DNA of 40,984 nt. It comes from Xenophilus aerolatus. Its GTDB lineage: Bacteria > Pseudomonadota > Gammaproteobacteria > Burkholderiales > Burkholderiaceae_C. This document shows positions 1 through 8,871 of this stretch, one piece after another; the stretch's first letter is position 1; each line of letters opens with the position of its first letter. The notes under the pieces are model-generated. The model ran no database searches. It worked only from the letters and a program-made list of their open reading frames with translations, and was not told the origin of the DNA. The stretch is from assembly GCA_030418545.1 (NCBI GenBank), contig QAIB01000021.1:1-40984 (forward strand), written 5' to 3'. The position numbers and the translations under genes were made by a program.

Positions 1-127
1 GCCTGATAGCCTCAGCCTTGAACTCCTGTGTGTACTGCCTCTTGGGCAGCTTGCCTTCTCTCATTTCGATTCTCCGTACCTCTGAAGTTATCAACTTCCT
101 GCTGTACGTGAAATCGAGGCAGGGTCA
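1..127 (-). mobile_element. End of an IS3-family insertion sequence (partial)
   Basis: Read on the minus strand, position 127 begins TGACCCTGCCTCG, a 5'-TG end as expected for an IS3-type terminal repeat. About 63 bases later comes an ATG followed by a peptide typical of IS3 OrfA N-termini. On the other side of position 127 the glycosyltransferase reading frame starts abruptly in the middle of its GT2 domain, so the boundary is placed at 127/128. The rest of the element lies outside the window. The exact repeat and target duplication cannot be seen, so the boundary may be off by a few bases. Confidence 0.7.
2..64 (-). CDS. IS3-family transposase OrfA, N-terminal 21 residues (partial)
   Basis: The ATG at 64 to 62 (minus strand) opens a frame reading MREGKLPKRQYTQEFKAEA and continues out of the window. 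A lysine/arginine-rich start followed by (K/R)-x-Y-T-x-E-F-K-x-E-A is the usual beginning of the helix-turn-helix OrfA protein of IS3-family elements, which binds the IS ends and is fused to the integrase OrfB by frameshifting. Only the first residues are visible, so the subgroup cannot be assigned. Confidence 0.65.
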   Translation of the reverse strand, partial: MREGKLPKRQYTQEFKAEAIR

Positions 128-1859
128 CCCTCGTAGATTCAACTACGCGCGGCTCAACAATCTCGCGGTGGCAGTCACCAGCGGAGAGCTGTTGGCCTTT
201 GTGAACAACGATGTCGTGGTCCACGATCCAGCTTGGCTGCGCCGGCTGGCGTTCCACGCCATCAAGCCCACCGTGGGAGCTGTAGGCGCAAAACTGCTTT
301 ATCCGGACATGACCGTGCAGCACGGCGGCGTTGTTCTCGGAGTGCAAGGCGTCGCGGCCCACGCGCACCATAACCTAGCGGCCGACGCGCCTGGCTACCT
401 CGGGCTAAGCAACACAACGCATGCGATTTCAGCAGTCACTGGCGCGTGCTTGATGATGCGCAGGAAGCTATTCGACGATTTGGGTGGCTTTAACGAAGAT
501 CTGGCTGTCGCGTTCAATGACACATTGCTTTGCATGGACGCCCTGGCAACCGGCGCGCGCAATGTCTATGTCCATCAGCCGGCGCTGATTCACTTCGAGT
601 CCAAGTCTCGAGGCCTTGACGATACCGATGCCAAAAAGGCTCTCTTCCGTCGCGAGGCGCGCTATGCACGTAGCCGCTATCGCGACCTCTTCAAGAGCGA
701 CCCCTATTACAGCGACAACCTTAGCTTCGAACGCACGTATCAGCTCGCCTACCCGCCACGCACCTTCAAGCCCTGGCATGCTTTCCGCCGGGAGAGTTCG
801 GGATGCATGCGCATCCTCATCCTAAGCATCACCCATCAGATCGGACACGGTGTCGCGGTAGTTGTAGACATACACGCCCGACATCTGGCGAGCCTGGGCC
901 ATGATGTCATCCTGGGTGGCCCCTTCAGCGCCAGCGACTTCGCGTACCCGGGCTGCAGACGCGCTTATCTCGAATCGCCGCAGCAGGCAGCGATCTACGC
1001 AGTGCAGCATGGCGTGGACTGCGTCATCATGCATACGCCGCCATATTTTTCGACCATGCGCTGGCTGGGCACGCAGATCAAGACCCTGGCCTACGATCAT
1101 GGCGAACCGCCGCCAGAACTATTCCCCGATGCCGAGGCACGCAACGCGGAACTAGACGAAAAGGCATTCTGCCTGGAGATGGCCGACGCGCTCTACGCCA
1201 ACTCAGAGGCCACCCGAGACGAGTCGGGCCATGACAATATGGGTGTCATCCCGCTGGGAAATACGCACCTTGCGCAGTGGGATTGTTCGATGGTGGAACG
1301 CCGGGCCCAGGTCAGGGCACGACTGGGATTCGATGACGGCACTATCGTCGTACTCAATGTCTGTCGCTTTCATGCCGCCGAACGCTACTACAAGGGAATT
1401 GACGAATACTGCGCGGTGCGAGACCGCCTCTTGAACGAGTTCGCGGACGTCGGGGAGCGTTTTGTCTTCGCTCTGGTTGGCAAAGGCACGGCGAAGGACG
1501 TGCAGGAGATGGAGCAGCGTGGTCTGAGGGTCTTCGCCAACGTGACCGACGTCGAGATGCTCGATATGTACTGCTGCGCCGATGTCTACGCAAACTTTTC
1601 GCGGTGGGAGGGCTATAACCTGGGAATTGGCCAAGCTTTGGCTATGGGCCTGGGTGTCGTGGCGTCGGATATTCCGGTCCATCGGACCTTTCCAATCTTC
1701 ACGGCCAGCGAGACATCCCTGCAGGCGGCGAAGATTGTGGAACTCGGGCTGAACCCGCCACAGCCTCGTCAAGCAAACGCGACGCCTTGGGAGGGGCCGC
1801 TAGCGATGCTGGAAACCGCTGTGAACCAGTTGTGTTTCGGCAGAGCCGCCGCCCCATGA
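126..1859 (+). CDS. GT2-GT4 two-domain glycosyltransferase, N-terminally truncated by an IS
   Basis: The first ~220 residues after the IS junction are the C-terminal part of a GT2 (GT-A) glycosyltransferase: FNYARLNNLAVA, the NNDVVV segment that carries the metal-binding acidic residue, and TGACLMMRR followed by FDDLGGFNEDL. From MRILILS (about position 804) a second GT4 (GT-B) domain follows, with YANFSRWEGYNLGIGQALA as its C-terminal donor-binding region. Such fusions build O-antigen or capsule chains at the cytoplasmic face of the inner membrane. The nucleotide-binding beginning of GT2 is missing. The frame stays open through the IS end (a TTG at 18 could start it), so a truncated protein may still be made, but the GT2 activity is probably lost. 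Calling it a pseudogene would also be reasonable. It precedes the other glycosyltransferases on the same strand. Confidence 0.75.
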   Translation, partial: HPRRFNYARLNNLAVAVTSGELLAFVNNDVVVHDPAWLRRLAFHAIKPTVGAVGAKLLYPDMTVQHGGVVLGVQGVAAHAHHNLAADAPGYLGLSNTTHAISAVTGACLMMRRKLFDDLGGFNEDLAVAFNDTLLCMDALATGARNVYVHQPALIHFESKSRGLDDTDAKKALFRREARYARSRYRDLFKSDPYYSDNLSFERTYQLAYPPRTFKPWHAFRRESSGCMRILILSITHQIGHGVAVVVDIHARHLASLGHDVILGGPFSASDFAYPGCRRAYLESPQQAAIYAVQHGVDCVIMHTPPYFSTMRWLGTQIKTLAYDHGEPPPELFPDAEARNAELDEKAFCLEMADALYANSEATRDESGHDNMGVIPLGNTHLAQWDCSMVERRAQVRARLGFDDGTIVVLNVCRFHAAERYYKGIDEYCAVRDRLLNEFADVGERFVFALVGKGTAKDVQEMEQRGLRVFANVTDVEMLDMYCCADVYANFSRWEGYNLGIGQALAMGLGVVASDIPVHRTFPIFTASETSLQAAKIVELGLNPPQPRQANATPWEGPLAMLETAVNQLCFGRAAAP

Positions 1860-2182
1860 GCGCCTGCCAGTCGCGGGCCCGGCGAAGCGTAGTACGGCTT
1901 CCACACGGCCACCCAGCCTAAGGCGCTGACCGATGCTCTGCGCCACGTCCAGCCAAGGCGCACCGGTCGCCCTGATGGCGATGGACGGCAGCGAGCAACG
2001 GCACAGTCTGTACGCTTGTGCAAACTCCACCTATATCCAAGCGCCAAGCGACTCTGTGTCACCCGGTACCATGGGGCTGGTATCGACGCTACGAATGTTC
2101 CCCTACTACATCGTTCGCCCGTCTCGGAGCAGATGAGGCGCCGGCCCAAAGTGGCGACACAAAGACCTGACTTGATCTCACC
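1860..2182. other. 323-bp gap without a supported gene
   Basis: No recognisable protein, RNA gene or strong stem-loop is seen between the truncated glycosyltransferase and the next gene. Short open frames exist on both strands, for example on the minus strand around 1800-2030, but none has a recognisable start signal or family resemblance. No convincing ribosome binding site or sigma-70 promoter was found in front of the gene at 2183. The stretch may be decayed sequence left by rearrangement next to the IS. Confidence 0.4.
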
Positions 2183-3985
2183 ATGAGTGCTGAATTGGAC
2201 AACCTCACTTCCGACGCCGACCTGCTCCGGCGTTCGGCATTCTTTGATCCGGCATATTACTTGGCGCGCAACCCCGACGTCGCGGCGGGAGCGATCGATC
2301 CCATCTCGCACTACCTTGGATGCGGAGCACAAGAAGGACGTGACCCGAGCCCCGACTTTTCCACTACCGGCTACCTTGAGCTATATCCCGATGTTGCCGC
2401 GCAGGGCCTGAATCCGTTGGTGCACTTCCTGCGTTGCGGACTTGCCGAAGGAAGGGATACAGGTGTCGACATGCGGGAGCCAATAGTGGCGGCGCCTGCG
2501 GTGTCGCCGATCGTGCCAGCCAGCGATGAAGACCATGAGTTGGTGCTCAAAAGCGGACTCTTCGACCCGGAGTACTATCTCGCTCGCTATCCAGATGTTG
2601 CCGCCGCTGGCCTCGATCCATTGGGCCACTATCTTAGTTCGGGGGTGAAAGAAGGACGCGATCCCAGCGAGTCCTTCTCTACATCGGACTATTTGCGCCG
2701 ACATCAAGATGTCGCCGCTTTGGGACTCAATCCGCTGTTGCACTATTTGCGTTATGGACGCCATGAGGGAAGAACAGCGGCGCGCGCACAACCGCTTCTG
2801 CCATCCCTCTTACAACTGTTCGAGCAGCGCTGGCCTGCGTTGCGCCCCTTGCTTACCTTCAGCGTACCTGCCACCCGACCGCGGGTAAACGTCGTGACAG
2901 ACAGCGTATCTCCCTCACAGCTATTTGGAGGCGTCGGTACTGCATTGATCCTTGCCACTCTGCTCGCGAATCGCCTGGACGCTACCCTGCGTTTAATCAC
3001 CCGGACCGACCCGCCAGATGCCCGAGCGCTGACAGCCGTTCTGCGCGCGAATGGTCTGGAGCTTGCAGGAGCGTTCGAAACAGTTCATGCCCCGTTGGAT
3101 GGGAGCGTCACGGTAGAGATGGGACCCGTCGATCTGATATTGACCACGTCATGGTGGAGCACCTATGCCACCCTGCGCTCAGTTCCGACGAACCGCGTCA
3201 TCTACCTCCTCCAAGAGGACGAACGCATGTTTTATCCACATGGCGACGACCGACTTTTGTGCGCCGAAACTCTCGCGACTCCCGGCCTATCGACCGTCGT
3301 TAACACTCAGCTACTTCACTCGCACCTGACCGTGGGTCCTCATGCGGTACCTGGGCTGGCAGCGCGTGCTACATGGTTTGAGCCAGCTTTTGTGTCCGCA
3401 GCGTCCCATCCCCCCCACGGCGAAGGACACAAGTTGCGCCTGTTCTTCTATTCGCGCCCCCACAACCTGCGCAATCTATTTTGGAGGGGAGCAATGGCTC
3501 TTTGCGACGCAATCGAGCGTGGCATATTAGACCCTGATCAATGGCAATTCTATTTTGTCGGAAAGGATACTCCTGCATTTGTTCTACCAAGGGGCGTTAA
3601 GCCCGAGATCGTCGAGGGCCTGGACTGGACAGAGTACCAACGTTTCGCTGCAGGGATGGACGCGGCGTTCGTGCTAATGGACACACCCCATCCGTCCTAT
3701 CCCCCGCTCGATATGGCAGCGGCAGGCGTGGCGGTTTTAACCAACCGCCAAGGAGTGAAAACCGACCTTTCTGCCTACTCAAAAAATATCCTGATGGCAG
3801 ACGCAGATTTAAACAGCCTGAGGAGTGGTTTGGCCGCTCTTGCTGCGTTGGCTTCGCAACGTGAGCTGCGAAGGTCAAACAGAGCAAATGATGCGATTCA
3901 ACGCAGTTGGTCCACGGCGCTCCAACCGGTTATCGACCAGTTGGAGCTGCAATTTTCCGGGGGGCTCAAGCGACATGTTTCTTGA
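2183..3985 (+). CDS. WsaF-like rhamnosyltransferase with four N-terminal repeats
   Basis: This 600-residue protein has two parts. Residues about 21-197 hold four ~35-residue repeats (21-57, 59-91, 127-163, 165-197) of the form FDPxYYLxxxPDVAAxGxDPLxHYLxxGxxEGR, found in many polysaccharide glycosyltransferases. Residues about 232-600 form a GT-B glycosyltransferase resembling the WsaF rhamnosyltransferase family, with VIYLLQEDERMFYP and a C-terminal SYPPLDMAAAGVAVLTN donor-site segment. WsaF enzymes add rhamnose from dTDP-rhamnose, which fits the rfbBDAC genes downstream. There is no signal peptide, so it should act in the cytoplasm or at the inner membrane face. The ATG at 2183 gives a complete repeat region, though no clear Shine-Dalgarno precedes it. 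The sugar and linkage are inference. Confidence 0.8.
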   Translation: MSAELDNLTSDADLLRRSAFFDPAYYLARNPDVAAGAIDPISHYLGCGAQEGRDPSPDFSTTGYLELYPDVAAQGLNPLVHFLRCGLAEGRDTGVDMREPIVAAPAVSPIVPASDEDHELVLKSGLFDPEYYLARYPDVAAAGLDPLGHYLSSGVKEGRDPSESFSTSDYLRRHQDVAALGLNPLLHYLRYGRHEGRTAARAQPLLPSLLQLFEQRWPALRPLLTFSVPATRPRVNVVTDSVSPSQLFGGVGTALILATLLANRLDATLRLITRTDPPDARALTAVLRANGLELAGAFETVHAPLDGSVTVEMGPVDLILTTSWWSTYATLRSVPTNRVIYLLQEDERMFYPHGDDRLLCAETLATPGLSTVVNTQLLHSHLTVGPHAVPGLAARATWFEPAFVSAASHPPHGEGHKLRLFFYSRPHNLRNLFWRGAMALCDAIERGILDPDQWQFYFVGKDTPAFVLPRGVKPEIVEGLDWTEYQRFAAGMDAAFVLMDTPHPSYPPLDMAAAGVAVLTNRQGVKTDLSAYSKNILMADADLNSLRSGLAALAALASQRELRRSNRANDAIQRSWSTALQPVIDQLELQFSGGLKRHVS

Positions 3986-5171
3986 CTTGCCACAACCGCC
4001 GATTGCAGCGCGGGTGCCTTGGGATACACCGTTGCGGCCACGCATCGACGAAGTGCTTGCGCGCCGATGCCGCATTGCTTGGCTATATTTAAATCCTGAC
4101 ACCAGCACGTTTCGATACCGCGTCTTCAACATGGTGGAAGGATTGAACCGCGATCCTCAGTGTCGCGCCGCTGCCACTTGGTTTAGTGGTGACGAGCTTG
4201 ATCACATCCATCATCTGATTCCACTGCTTCACGCGATCGTCATTACTCGATTCCAATATGGCGCGGCGTTGGACCGAATTATTCGCCTCGCACAACGTGT
4301 TGGCACCCGGATATTGTTCGACAGTGATGATCTTGTATTCGACGTTCGGTACGCGCCTCTGGTGATGGATTCACTAGCATTGGATACCGAGTCGCACGCC
4401 GTCTGGGACGCTTGGTACAGCTACATGGGACGGCTCGCCGCAACAGGGAACCGCGCCCAGGCGGGTATCACCACCAACCCATTTCTGGCGGCACGCATGG
4501 GCGAAGCATTCGCCGGAATGCCGACATCGGTTGTGCCCAACTTCCTTAATCGCGATCAGCAAGCTTTCTCGCGCCAACTGCTTGAGGCCAAACGCAGCCG
4601 CGGATGGCGCCGCGACCGGCACATCACTATTGGATACTTTAGTGGGTCGCCTACGCATCGCAAGGACTTCGCTGTCGCAGCGCCTGCCTTGGCCCGTCTG
4701 TTAGATCGCGACGCGGCCGTGACAGTGCGAATCGCCGGCTATCTGGACGAAGCGGGCGCACTTAGCCGGCACAAGGCGCGCGTAGAAATCGTGCCTCATA
4801 TGAACTACATAGCCCTGCAACGGTCCATTGCGGAGGTGGAGATCAACATCGCACCACTTCAAGACAACACGTTCACCAACTGCAAATCTGAGCTCAAGTT
4901 TTTCGAGGCAGCCGCAGTCGGCACATGGACAGTTGCGACGCCGACGTCGACTTTTGCAGCGGCGATCGTCCCCGGCGAGACGGGGGCACTGGCCCGCGCG
5001 CATGAGTGGGATGACGCGCTTCAGGAAGCGGTCGATCTTGCGCGGGACACCAAGCGCTACGCCGCACTCGCAGATGCGGCAGCCGAGCATGTCCACGTTC
5101 GTTATGGATGGGACCAGTTCGCTGAGCAAATTCTGCGGGCCGTCGAAGCACCTACTGAGTTAACACAATGA
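3975..5171 (+). CDS. Glycosyltransferase, GT4-like (GT-B fold)
   Basis: This 398-residue protein resembles the GT4-like enzymes found with WsaF-type genes in rhamnan and O-antigen loci. It has an N-terminal RIAWLYLNPDTSTFRYRV, a FDSDDLVFD acidic segment, IGYFSGSPTHRKDF at the start of the C-terminal domain, and NCKSELKFFEAAAVGTWTVA as the donor-sugar binding region. The frame is open further upstream, but the ATG at 3975 is chosen because it overlaps the preceding stop by 11 bp, follows a GGGGGGCTC stretch, and begins where family similarity begins. It is probably translationally coupled to its neighbours. The sugar transferred cannot be read from the sequence. Confidence 0.8.
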   Translation: MFLDLPQPPIAARVPWDTPLRPRIDEVLARRCRIAWLYLNPDTSTFRYRVFNMVEGLNRDPQCRAAATWFSGDELDHIHHLIPLLHAIVITRFQYGAALDRIIRLAQRVGTRILFDSDDLVFDVRYAPLVMDSLALDTESHAVWDAWYSYMGRLAATGNRAQAGITTNPFLAARMGEAFAGMPTSVVPNFLNRDQQAFSRQLLEAKRSRGWRRDRHITIGYFSGSPTHRKDFAVAAPALARLLDRDAAVTVRIAGYLDEAGALSRHKARVEIVPHMNYIALQRSIAEVEINIAPLQDNTFTNCKSELKFFEAAAVGTWTVATPTSTFAAAIVPGETGALARAHEWDDALQEAVDLARDTKRYAALADAAAEHVHVRYGWDQFAEQILRAVEAPTELTQ

Positions 5172-6382
5172 ACGCCACGCCAGCTTCCCGCCTGCCTTCG
5201 ATCGGAGCGCACTGCCTTTCTATCGCTTCTTTCTGGAGGCCCCAACATCTGGTGTGGTCGGCCTGGGTCGAGCACGGCGCGTTCGCCTTCTGGCTCATAA
5301 ACGCCTTGCGTCCCCGAACCGTTGTTGAGTTGGGCACGCACAACGGCTACTCCTTTTTTGCGATGTGCCAAGCGGTAAAAAGCTTGGGACTGTCCACCGC
5401 CTGCTATGCGGTCGATACGTGGAGAGGTGACGAGCATGCCGGCTTCTATAACGACGACATCTATGCGTCAGTGTCACGAGTGCGCAACGAAGAGTACTCC
5501 GATGTTGCCACGCTAATTCGCTCAACCTTCGACGAAGCACTGCCCTATTTTCCAGACGGAACGATTGATCTCTTGCACATTGATGGGCGTCATGGTTATG
5601 AGGACGTGCGTCACGATTTCGAGACTTGGCGGCCCAAGTTGTCATCGCGTGCCATCGTCCTTTTCCACGACACCAATGTTCGGCGCGATGGTTTTGGTGT
5701 CTGGAAGCTGTGGGAGGAACTGAAGGCCGCACATCCAAACTTTGAGTTCGTCCATGGGCATGGACTCGGTGTGATGCTCGCGGGCAACGAAATGCCGCAA
5801 GGGATTGAACCGCTGTTTGCTGCTTCGTTGGACACTGATGCGCAAGCCATGGTACGTACGGCCTATAGCAGGCTGGGACGTGCAGCGAGCGATAGCTTCG
5901 ATTTCGGAAGAGATCGTGAAGCGTTAGAAGGCCAGCTTCGGGTTGCGCAAGAAGCTAAATCCGCGCTAGAGGTGGTCATCGTCAACGAGCGCGCGGCCCG
6001 TGAGGCTCAAGTCCTCGAGTGCCGAGCCAACGAAGCGAGAGCTGCGGACGAAAGAGGACGCGCTTTTGAATTCCAACTCGCGTCTCTCGAAGAAGCGAAC
6101 GCCGCCTTGGCAGCTCAGTTGGAAGAGTCGTTGCGCAAGCTTGCAAACCAGCACAAGCAACTGGTGCGGCAACGTGTTCTCTCCGAGCAACAAGCGCACA
6201 TCAAGAGCCAACTGCAAGATGACCTTCAGTCACGCCACCCACTGGCGGGATGGGTGGACCGCTGGTCTCGCTTGCACCCGCGCCGCGCCCGGTGGACGTG
6301 GCGCGCCATGCGGGTTGGCCACATGATTCTCACCTTCCAGTTCCTCAGGCTAGCGCGCGCTGCATTGCGGCGGCTGAGGTAG
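5168..6382 (+). CDS. SAM-dependent methyltransferase with long C-terminal coiled coil
   Basis: Residues about 45-205 form a class I methyltransferase domain of the Methyltransf_24 type. Motif I is VVELGTHNGYS (52-62), followed by the acidic VDTW (82-85), LLHIDGRHGYEDV (135-147) and IVLFHDTN (163-170). Residues about 247-352 are a long, charged, heptad-like helix rich in E, A, Q, L and R, predicted to be a coiled coil. The last ~45 residues are basic and aromatic or hydrophobic (WVDRWSRLHPRRARW through RLARAALRRLR), suited to membrane contact. The ATG overlaps the upstream stop (ATGA), so it belongs to the glycosyltransferase operon. It may methylate the chain end; the architecture recalls the chain-terminating ruler protein WbdD, although no kinase domain is present. 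Confidence 0.8.
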   Translation: MNATPASRLPSIGAHCLSIASFWRPQHLVWSAWVEHGAFAFWLINALRPRTVVELGTHNGYSFFAMCQAVKSLGLSTACYAVDTWRGDEHAGFYNDDIYASVSRVRNEEYSDVATLIRSTFDEALPYFPDGTIDLLHIDGRHGYEDVRHDFETWRPKLSSRAIVLFHDTNVRRDGFGVWKLWEELKAAHPNFEFVHGHGLGVMLAGNEMPQGIEPLFAASLDTDAQAMVRTAYSRLGRAASDSFDFGRDREALEGQLRVAQEAKSALEVVIVNERAAREAQVLECRANEARAADERGRAFEFQLASLEEANAALAAQLEESLRKLANQHKQLVRQRVLSEQQAHIKSQLQDDLQSRHPLAGWVDRWSRLHPRRARWTWRAMRVGHMILTFQFLRLARAALRRLR

Positions 6383-6450
6383 GCAATCACGCCTTCGAAT
6401 GGGCACCACGAGGGATGCCATCGCACACTCTGACCCAGTGAGCTGGCGTC

Positions 6451-6475
6451 GGGAAACCGCATGCGCACGGTTCCC
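6451..6475. terminator. Stem-loop between convergent operons
   Basis: GGGAAACCG and CGGTTCCC pair over eight base pairs with one bulged A and an 8-base loop. The stem lies between the stop of the methyltransferase gene and the stop of rfbC, where a bidirectional terminator would be expected. There is no T-run on either side, so it does not fit the classical intrinsic form. Confidence 0.35.
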
Positions 6476-6485
6476 AACGAGGCGC

Positions 6486-7034
6486 TTAGTCAAACAGATC
6501 AGCCTCTGCCAATAAGCGCGCTGCCTGATCCTTGCCAGACAGTTGGACAGCAGCGCCGAGCTCTGGCCATCCAATATTCAATTGGGGGTCGTTCCAAGCA
6601 AGCGACCGCTCGTGAATCGGCGAGTAGTAATCGGTGGTCTTGTACAGGAAGTCAGCAGTGTCGCTGAGCACCAAGAAACCGTGTGCGAATCCCGCAGGCA
6701 CCCAGAGTTGGCGATGGTTGGCCTCGCTGAGCTCAACGCCTACCCATTGGGCAAAGGTAGGCGAGGACCGCCGAATATCCACTGCGACGTCGTAGACGGC
6801 GCCTCTCGTGACTCGAACCAATTTTCCTTGCGGCTGCTGTATTTGATAGTGCAAGCCGCGCAGAACTCCCTTGCCCGAACGGGAATGATTGTCCTGAACG
6901 AACTGCACGCTCCCGCCGACTACTTCTTCAAAAGTTCGCTGGTTGAAACTTTCCATGAAGAAGCCGCGCGCGTCACCAAAAACCTTCGGCTCAAGAATCA
7001 GTACCTCTGGGATGGCTGTGGAAATGACATTCAT
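6486..7034 (-). CDS. rfbC: dTDP-4-dehydrorhamnose 3,5-epimerase
   Basis: This 182-residue cupin-fold enzyme converts dTDP-4-dehydro-6-deoxy-glucose to dTDP-4-dehydro-rhamnose, the third step of dTDP-L-rhamnose synthesis in the cytoplasm. Family signatures are present: [13 protein letters not shown] near the start, VLRGLHYQ (57-64) with the catalytic His62, [15 protein letters not shown] (111-125), and YKTTDYY (131-137) with the catalytic tyrosine. Length is normal for RmlC. The start at 7034 overlaps the rfbA stop (ATGA), showing tight coupling; the frame is open further upstream, but that part lies inside rfbA. It is the last gene of the rfbBDAC operon. Confidence 0.96.
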   Translation of the reverse strand: MNVISTAIPEVLILEPKVFGDARGFFMESFNQRTFEEVVGGSVQFVQDNHSRSGKGVLRGLHYQIQQPQGKLVRVTRGAVYDVAVDIRRSSPTFAQWVGVELSEANHRQLWVPAGFAHGFLVLSDTADFLYKTTDYYSPIHERSLAWNDPQLNIGWPELGAAVQLSGKDQAARLLAEADLFD

Positions 7035-7918
7035 CGCGCACCGCCTTCCTTCAACGTCCGTAGCAAATACTGCCCGTAACCATTCTTGCTCAACGGCGCT
7101 GCCAGCTTGGCAACCCGCTCGGCATCGATCCAGCCCGCGCGCCACGCGATTTCTTCGGGGCAAGCAATCTTGAGGCCCTGACGGTGTTCCAAGGTCGCGA
7201 TGAACTGGCCTGCTTCGAGCAAGCTTTCATGCGTGCCCGTATCCAACCACGCGTAGCCCCGCTGCATGATCTGCACGTTGAGGCGGCCGGACTGCAGGTA
7301 GGCTTCGTTGACCGCCGTGATTTCCAGTTCGCCTCGCGGGCTTGGCTTCACCGATTTGGCGATCTGAGTGACGGCGCTGTCGTAGAAGTAGAGACCCGTG
7401 ACGGCGTAGCTGCTCTTGGGCTTGGCAGGCTTTTCCTCGATGCTGCTCGCCTTGCCGGCTTCGTCAAAAGCCACGACGCCGTAACGCTCTGGGTCGTGCA
7501 CGTGGTATGCGAACACCGTCGCGCCGTCTGGCTGGGAATCGGCATTCTTGAGCAACAGCGCAAGATCGTGGCCATGGAAGATGTTGTCCCCGAGCACCAA
7601 TGCGCTGGGCGCACCATCCAGAAATTTCTCACCAATGATGAACGCTTGCGCAAGCCCATCCGGGCTGGGCTGCACGGCATATTGCAGATTGATGCCCCAC
7701 TGGCTGCCATCCCCCAGCAGTTGCTGGAAGCGCGGCGTGTCCTGCGGCGTGCTGATGATCAGGATGTCTCGCATGCCGCCCAGCATCAGGGTGCTGAGCG
7801 GGTAGTAGATCATCGGCTTGTCATACACGGGCAGCAGTTGCTTGCTGATCGCCAGCGTGGCGGGATGAAGGCGCGTGCCCGATCCGCCCGCCAGGATGAT
7901 GCCTTTGCGTTGTGTCAT
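7031..7918 (-). CDS. rfbA: Glucose-1-phosphate thymidylyltransferase
   Basis: This 295-residue enzyme makes dTDP-glucose from dTTP and glucose-1-phosphate, the first step of dTDP-L-rhamnose synthesis. The nucleotide-binding signature [16 protein letters not shown] is at residues 6-21, followed by [27 protein letters not shown] and the sugar-phosphate segment [18 protein letters not shown]. Length and order match RmlA throughout. The ATG at 7918 is preceded by a strong AGGAGG, which decides the start. It is the third gene of the operon, 62 bp after rfbD. Confidence 0.97.
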   Translation of the reverse strand: MTQRKGIILAGGSGTRLHPATLAISKQLLPVYDKPMIYYPLSTLMLGGMRDILIISTPQDTPRFQQLLGDGSQWGINLQYAVQPSPDGLAQAFIIGEKFLDGAPSALVLGDNIFHGHDLALLLKNADSQPDGATVFAYHVHDPERYGVVAFDEAGKASSIEEKPAKPKSSYAVTGLYFYDSAVTQIAKSVKPSPRGELEITAVNEAYLQSGRLNVQIMQRGYAWLDTGTHESLLEAGQFIATLEHRQGLKIACPEEIAWRAGWIDAERVAKLAAPLSKNGYGQYLLRTLKEGGAR

Positions 7919-7924
7919 CGAATT

Positions 7925-7930
7925 CCTCCT
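7925..7930 (-). promoter_or_regulatory. Strong ribosome binding site of rfbA
   Basis: AGGAGG on the minus strand lies 6 bases before the rfbA ATG. It is the best Shine-Dalgarno in this operon, whose other internal junctions (rfbB/rfbD and rfbA/rfbC) rely on ATGA overlaps. Confidence 0.75.
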
Positions 7931-7980
7931 TGGATATGAGACTCGGCTGCCCGAGCTCGTGTCGGCGCAGGCGCCAAAAC

Positions 7981-8871
7981 TCAGAGCACTTCGCGCAGCA
8001 TGCGCGCAACACCGTGCTGCCACTCAGGCAAGCGAAGGCCGAATGCCTCCTGCAACTTGGTGGTATCCAGCCGCGAATTGGTGGGCCGTGTGGCTGGCGT
8101 CGGAAAGGCGCTGGTGGGCACCGGGTCGACCGCATCCGGCCCCGCCTTGAGCGCAGTGCCAGCGGCCGCCGCCTGCTCGAGGACGAAGCGCGCGTAGCCG
8201 TGCCACGAGGTCACACCGCCCGCCACGAGGTGGTAAAGCCCCGCCTTCTCGGGCACCCGCAGGGTGTCGCGAATGGCGTGCGCCGTCACGTCTGCAAGCA
8301 ACTCAGCGCCGGTGGGCGCACCGAACTGGTCGTTGATCACAGTCAGGCGGTCTCGCTCCCTGGCCAGCCGCAGCATCGTCTTCGCAAAGTTGCCGCCCCG
8401 CGCCGCGTACACCCAACTGGTACGAAAGATGAGATGGCGCGGGCCGGCAGCCGCCACGAGTTGCTCGCCTTCGAGCTTGGTCCGCCCGTACACGCTGAGC
8501 GGGCCCGTCGCGTCGTCCTCCCGCCAAGGCCGCTCGCCGCTGCCATCGAACACGTAGTCGGTCGAATAGTGCACCATCAGCGCGCCGACCTGCCGCGCCG
8601 CTTCGGCGACAACGCCGGGGCTCGTCGCGTTCAAGGCCCGGGCCAGGTCAGGCTCGCTCTCGGCCTTGTCGACGGCCGTGTGGGCCGCGGCATTGACGAC
8701 GACGTCAGGACGTACCGCCTTGACCGTGTCCGCCAGGGCCTCCGGACGGCTGAAGTCTGCATGAAACTCCGTGCTGTCGAAGTCCAGGGCCACCAAGTCG
8801 CCCAGCGGCGCCAGACTCCGCTGAAGTTCCCAACCGACCTGGCCGCCCTTCCCGAAAAGAAGGACCTTCAT
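7981..8871 (-). CDS. rfbD: dTDP-4-dehydrorhamnose reductase
   Basis: This 296-residue extended short-chain dehydrogenase reduces dTDP-4-dehydro-L-rhamnose to dTDP-L-rhamnose with NAD(P)H, the last step of the pathway. It has the Rossmann motif [10 protein letters not shown] (8-17), [22 protein letters not shown] and the catalytic YGRTK (YxxxK) motif. The length is that of RmlD. The ATG at 8871 overlaps the rfbB stop (ATGA), so the two are translationally coupled. The open frame continues further upstream, but that part lies inside rfbB and has no family similarity. Confidence 0.96.
   Translation of the reverse strand: MKVLLFGKGGQVGWELQRSLAPLGDLVALDFDSTEFHADFSRPEALADTVKAVRPDVVVNAAAHTAVDKAESEPDLARALNATSPGVVAEAARQVGALMVHYSTDYVFDGSGERPWREDDATGPLSVYGRTKLEGEQLVAAAGPRHLIFRTSWVYAARGGNFAKTMLRLARERDRLTVINDQFGAPTGAELLADVTAHAIRDTLRVPEKAGLYHLVAGGVTSWHGYARFVLEQAAAAGTALKAGPDAVDPVPTSAFPTPATRPTNSRLDTTKLQEAFGLRLPEWQHGVARMLREVL

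Noticed and set aside
1800-2030. A 76-residue minus-strand frame in the gap after the first glycosyltransferase
   Set aside because: It has a faint likeness to the tail of some SDR proteins but no start signal, no fold-defining motif and no supporting neighbour, so it was not called a gene or remnant.
1933-2136. A 67-residue plus-strand frame in the same gap
   Set aside because: No ribosome binding site and no recognisable sequence; most likely chance.
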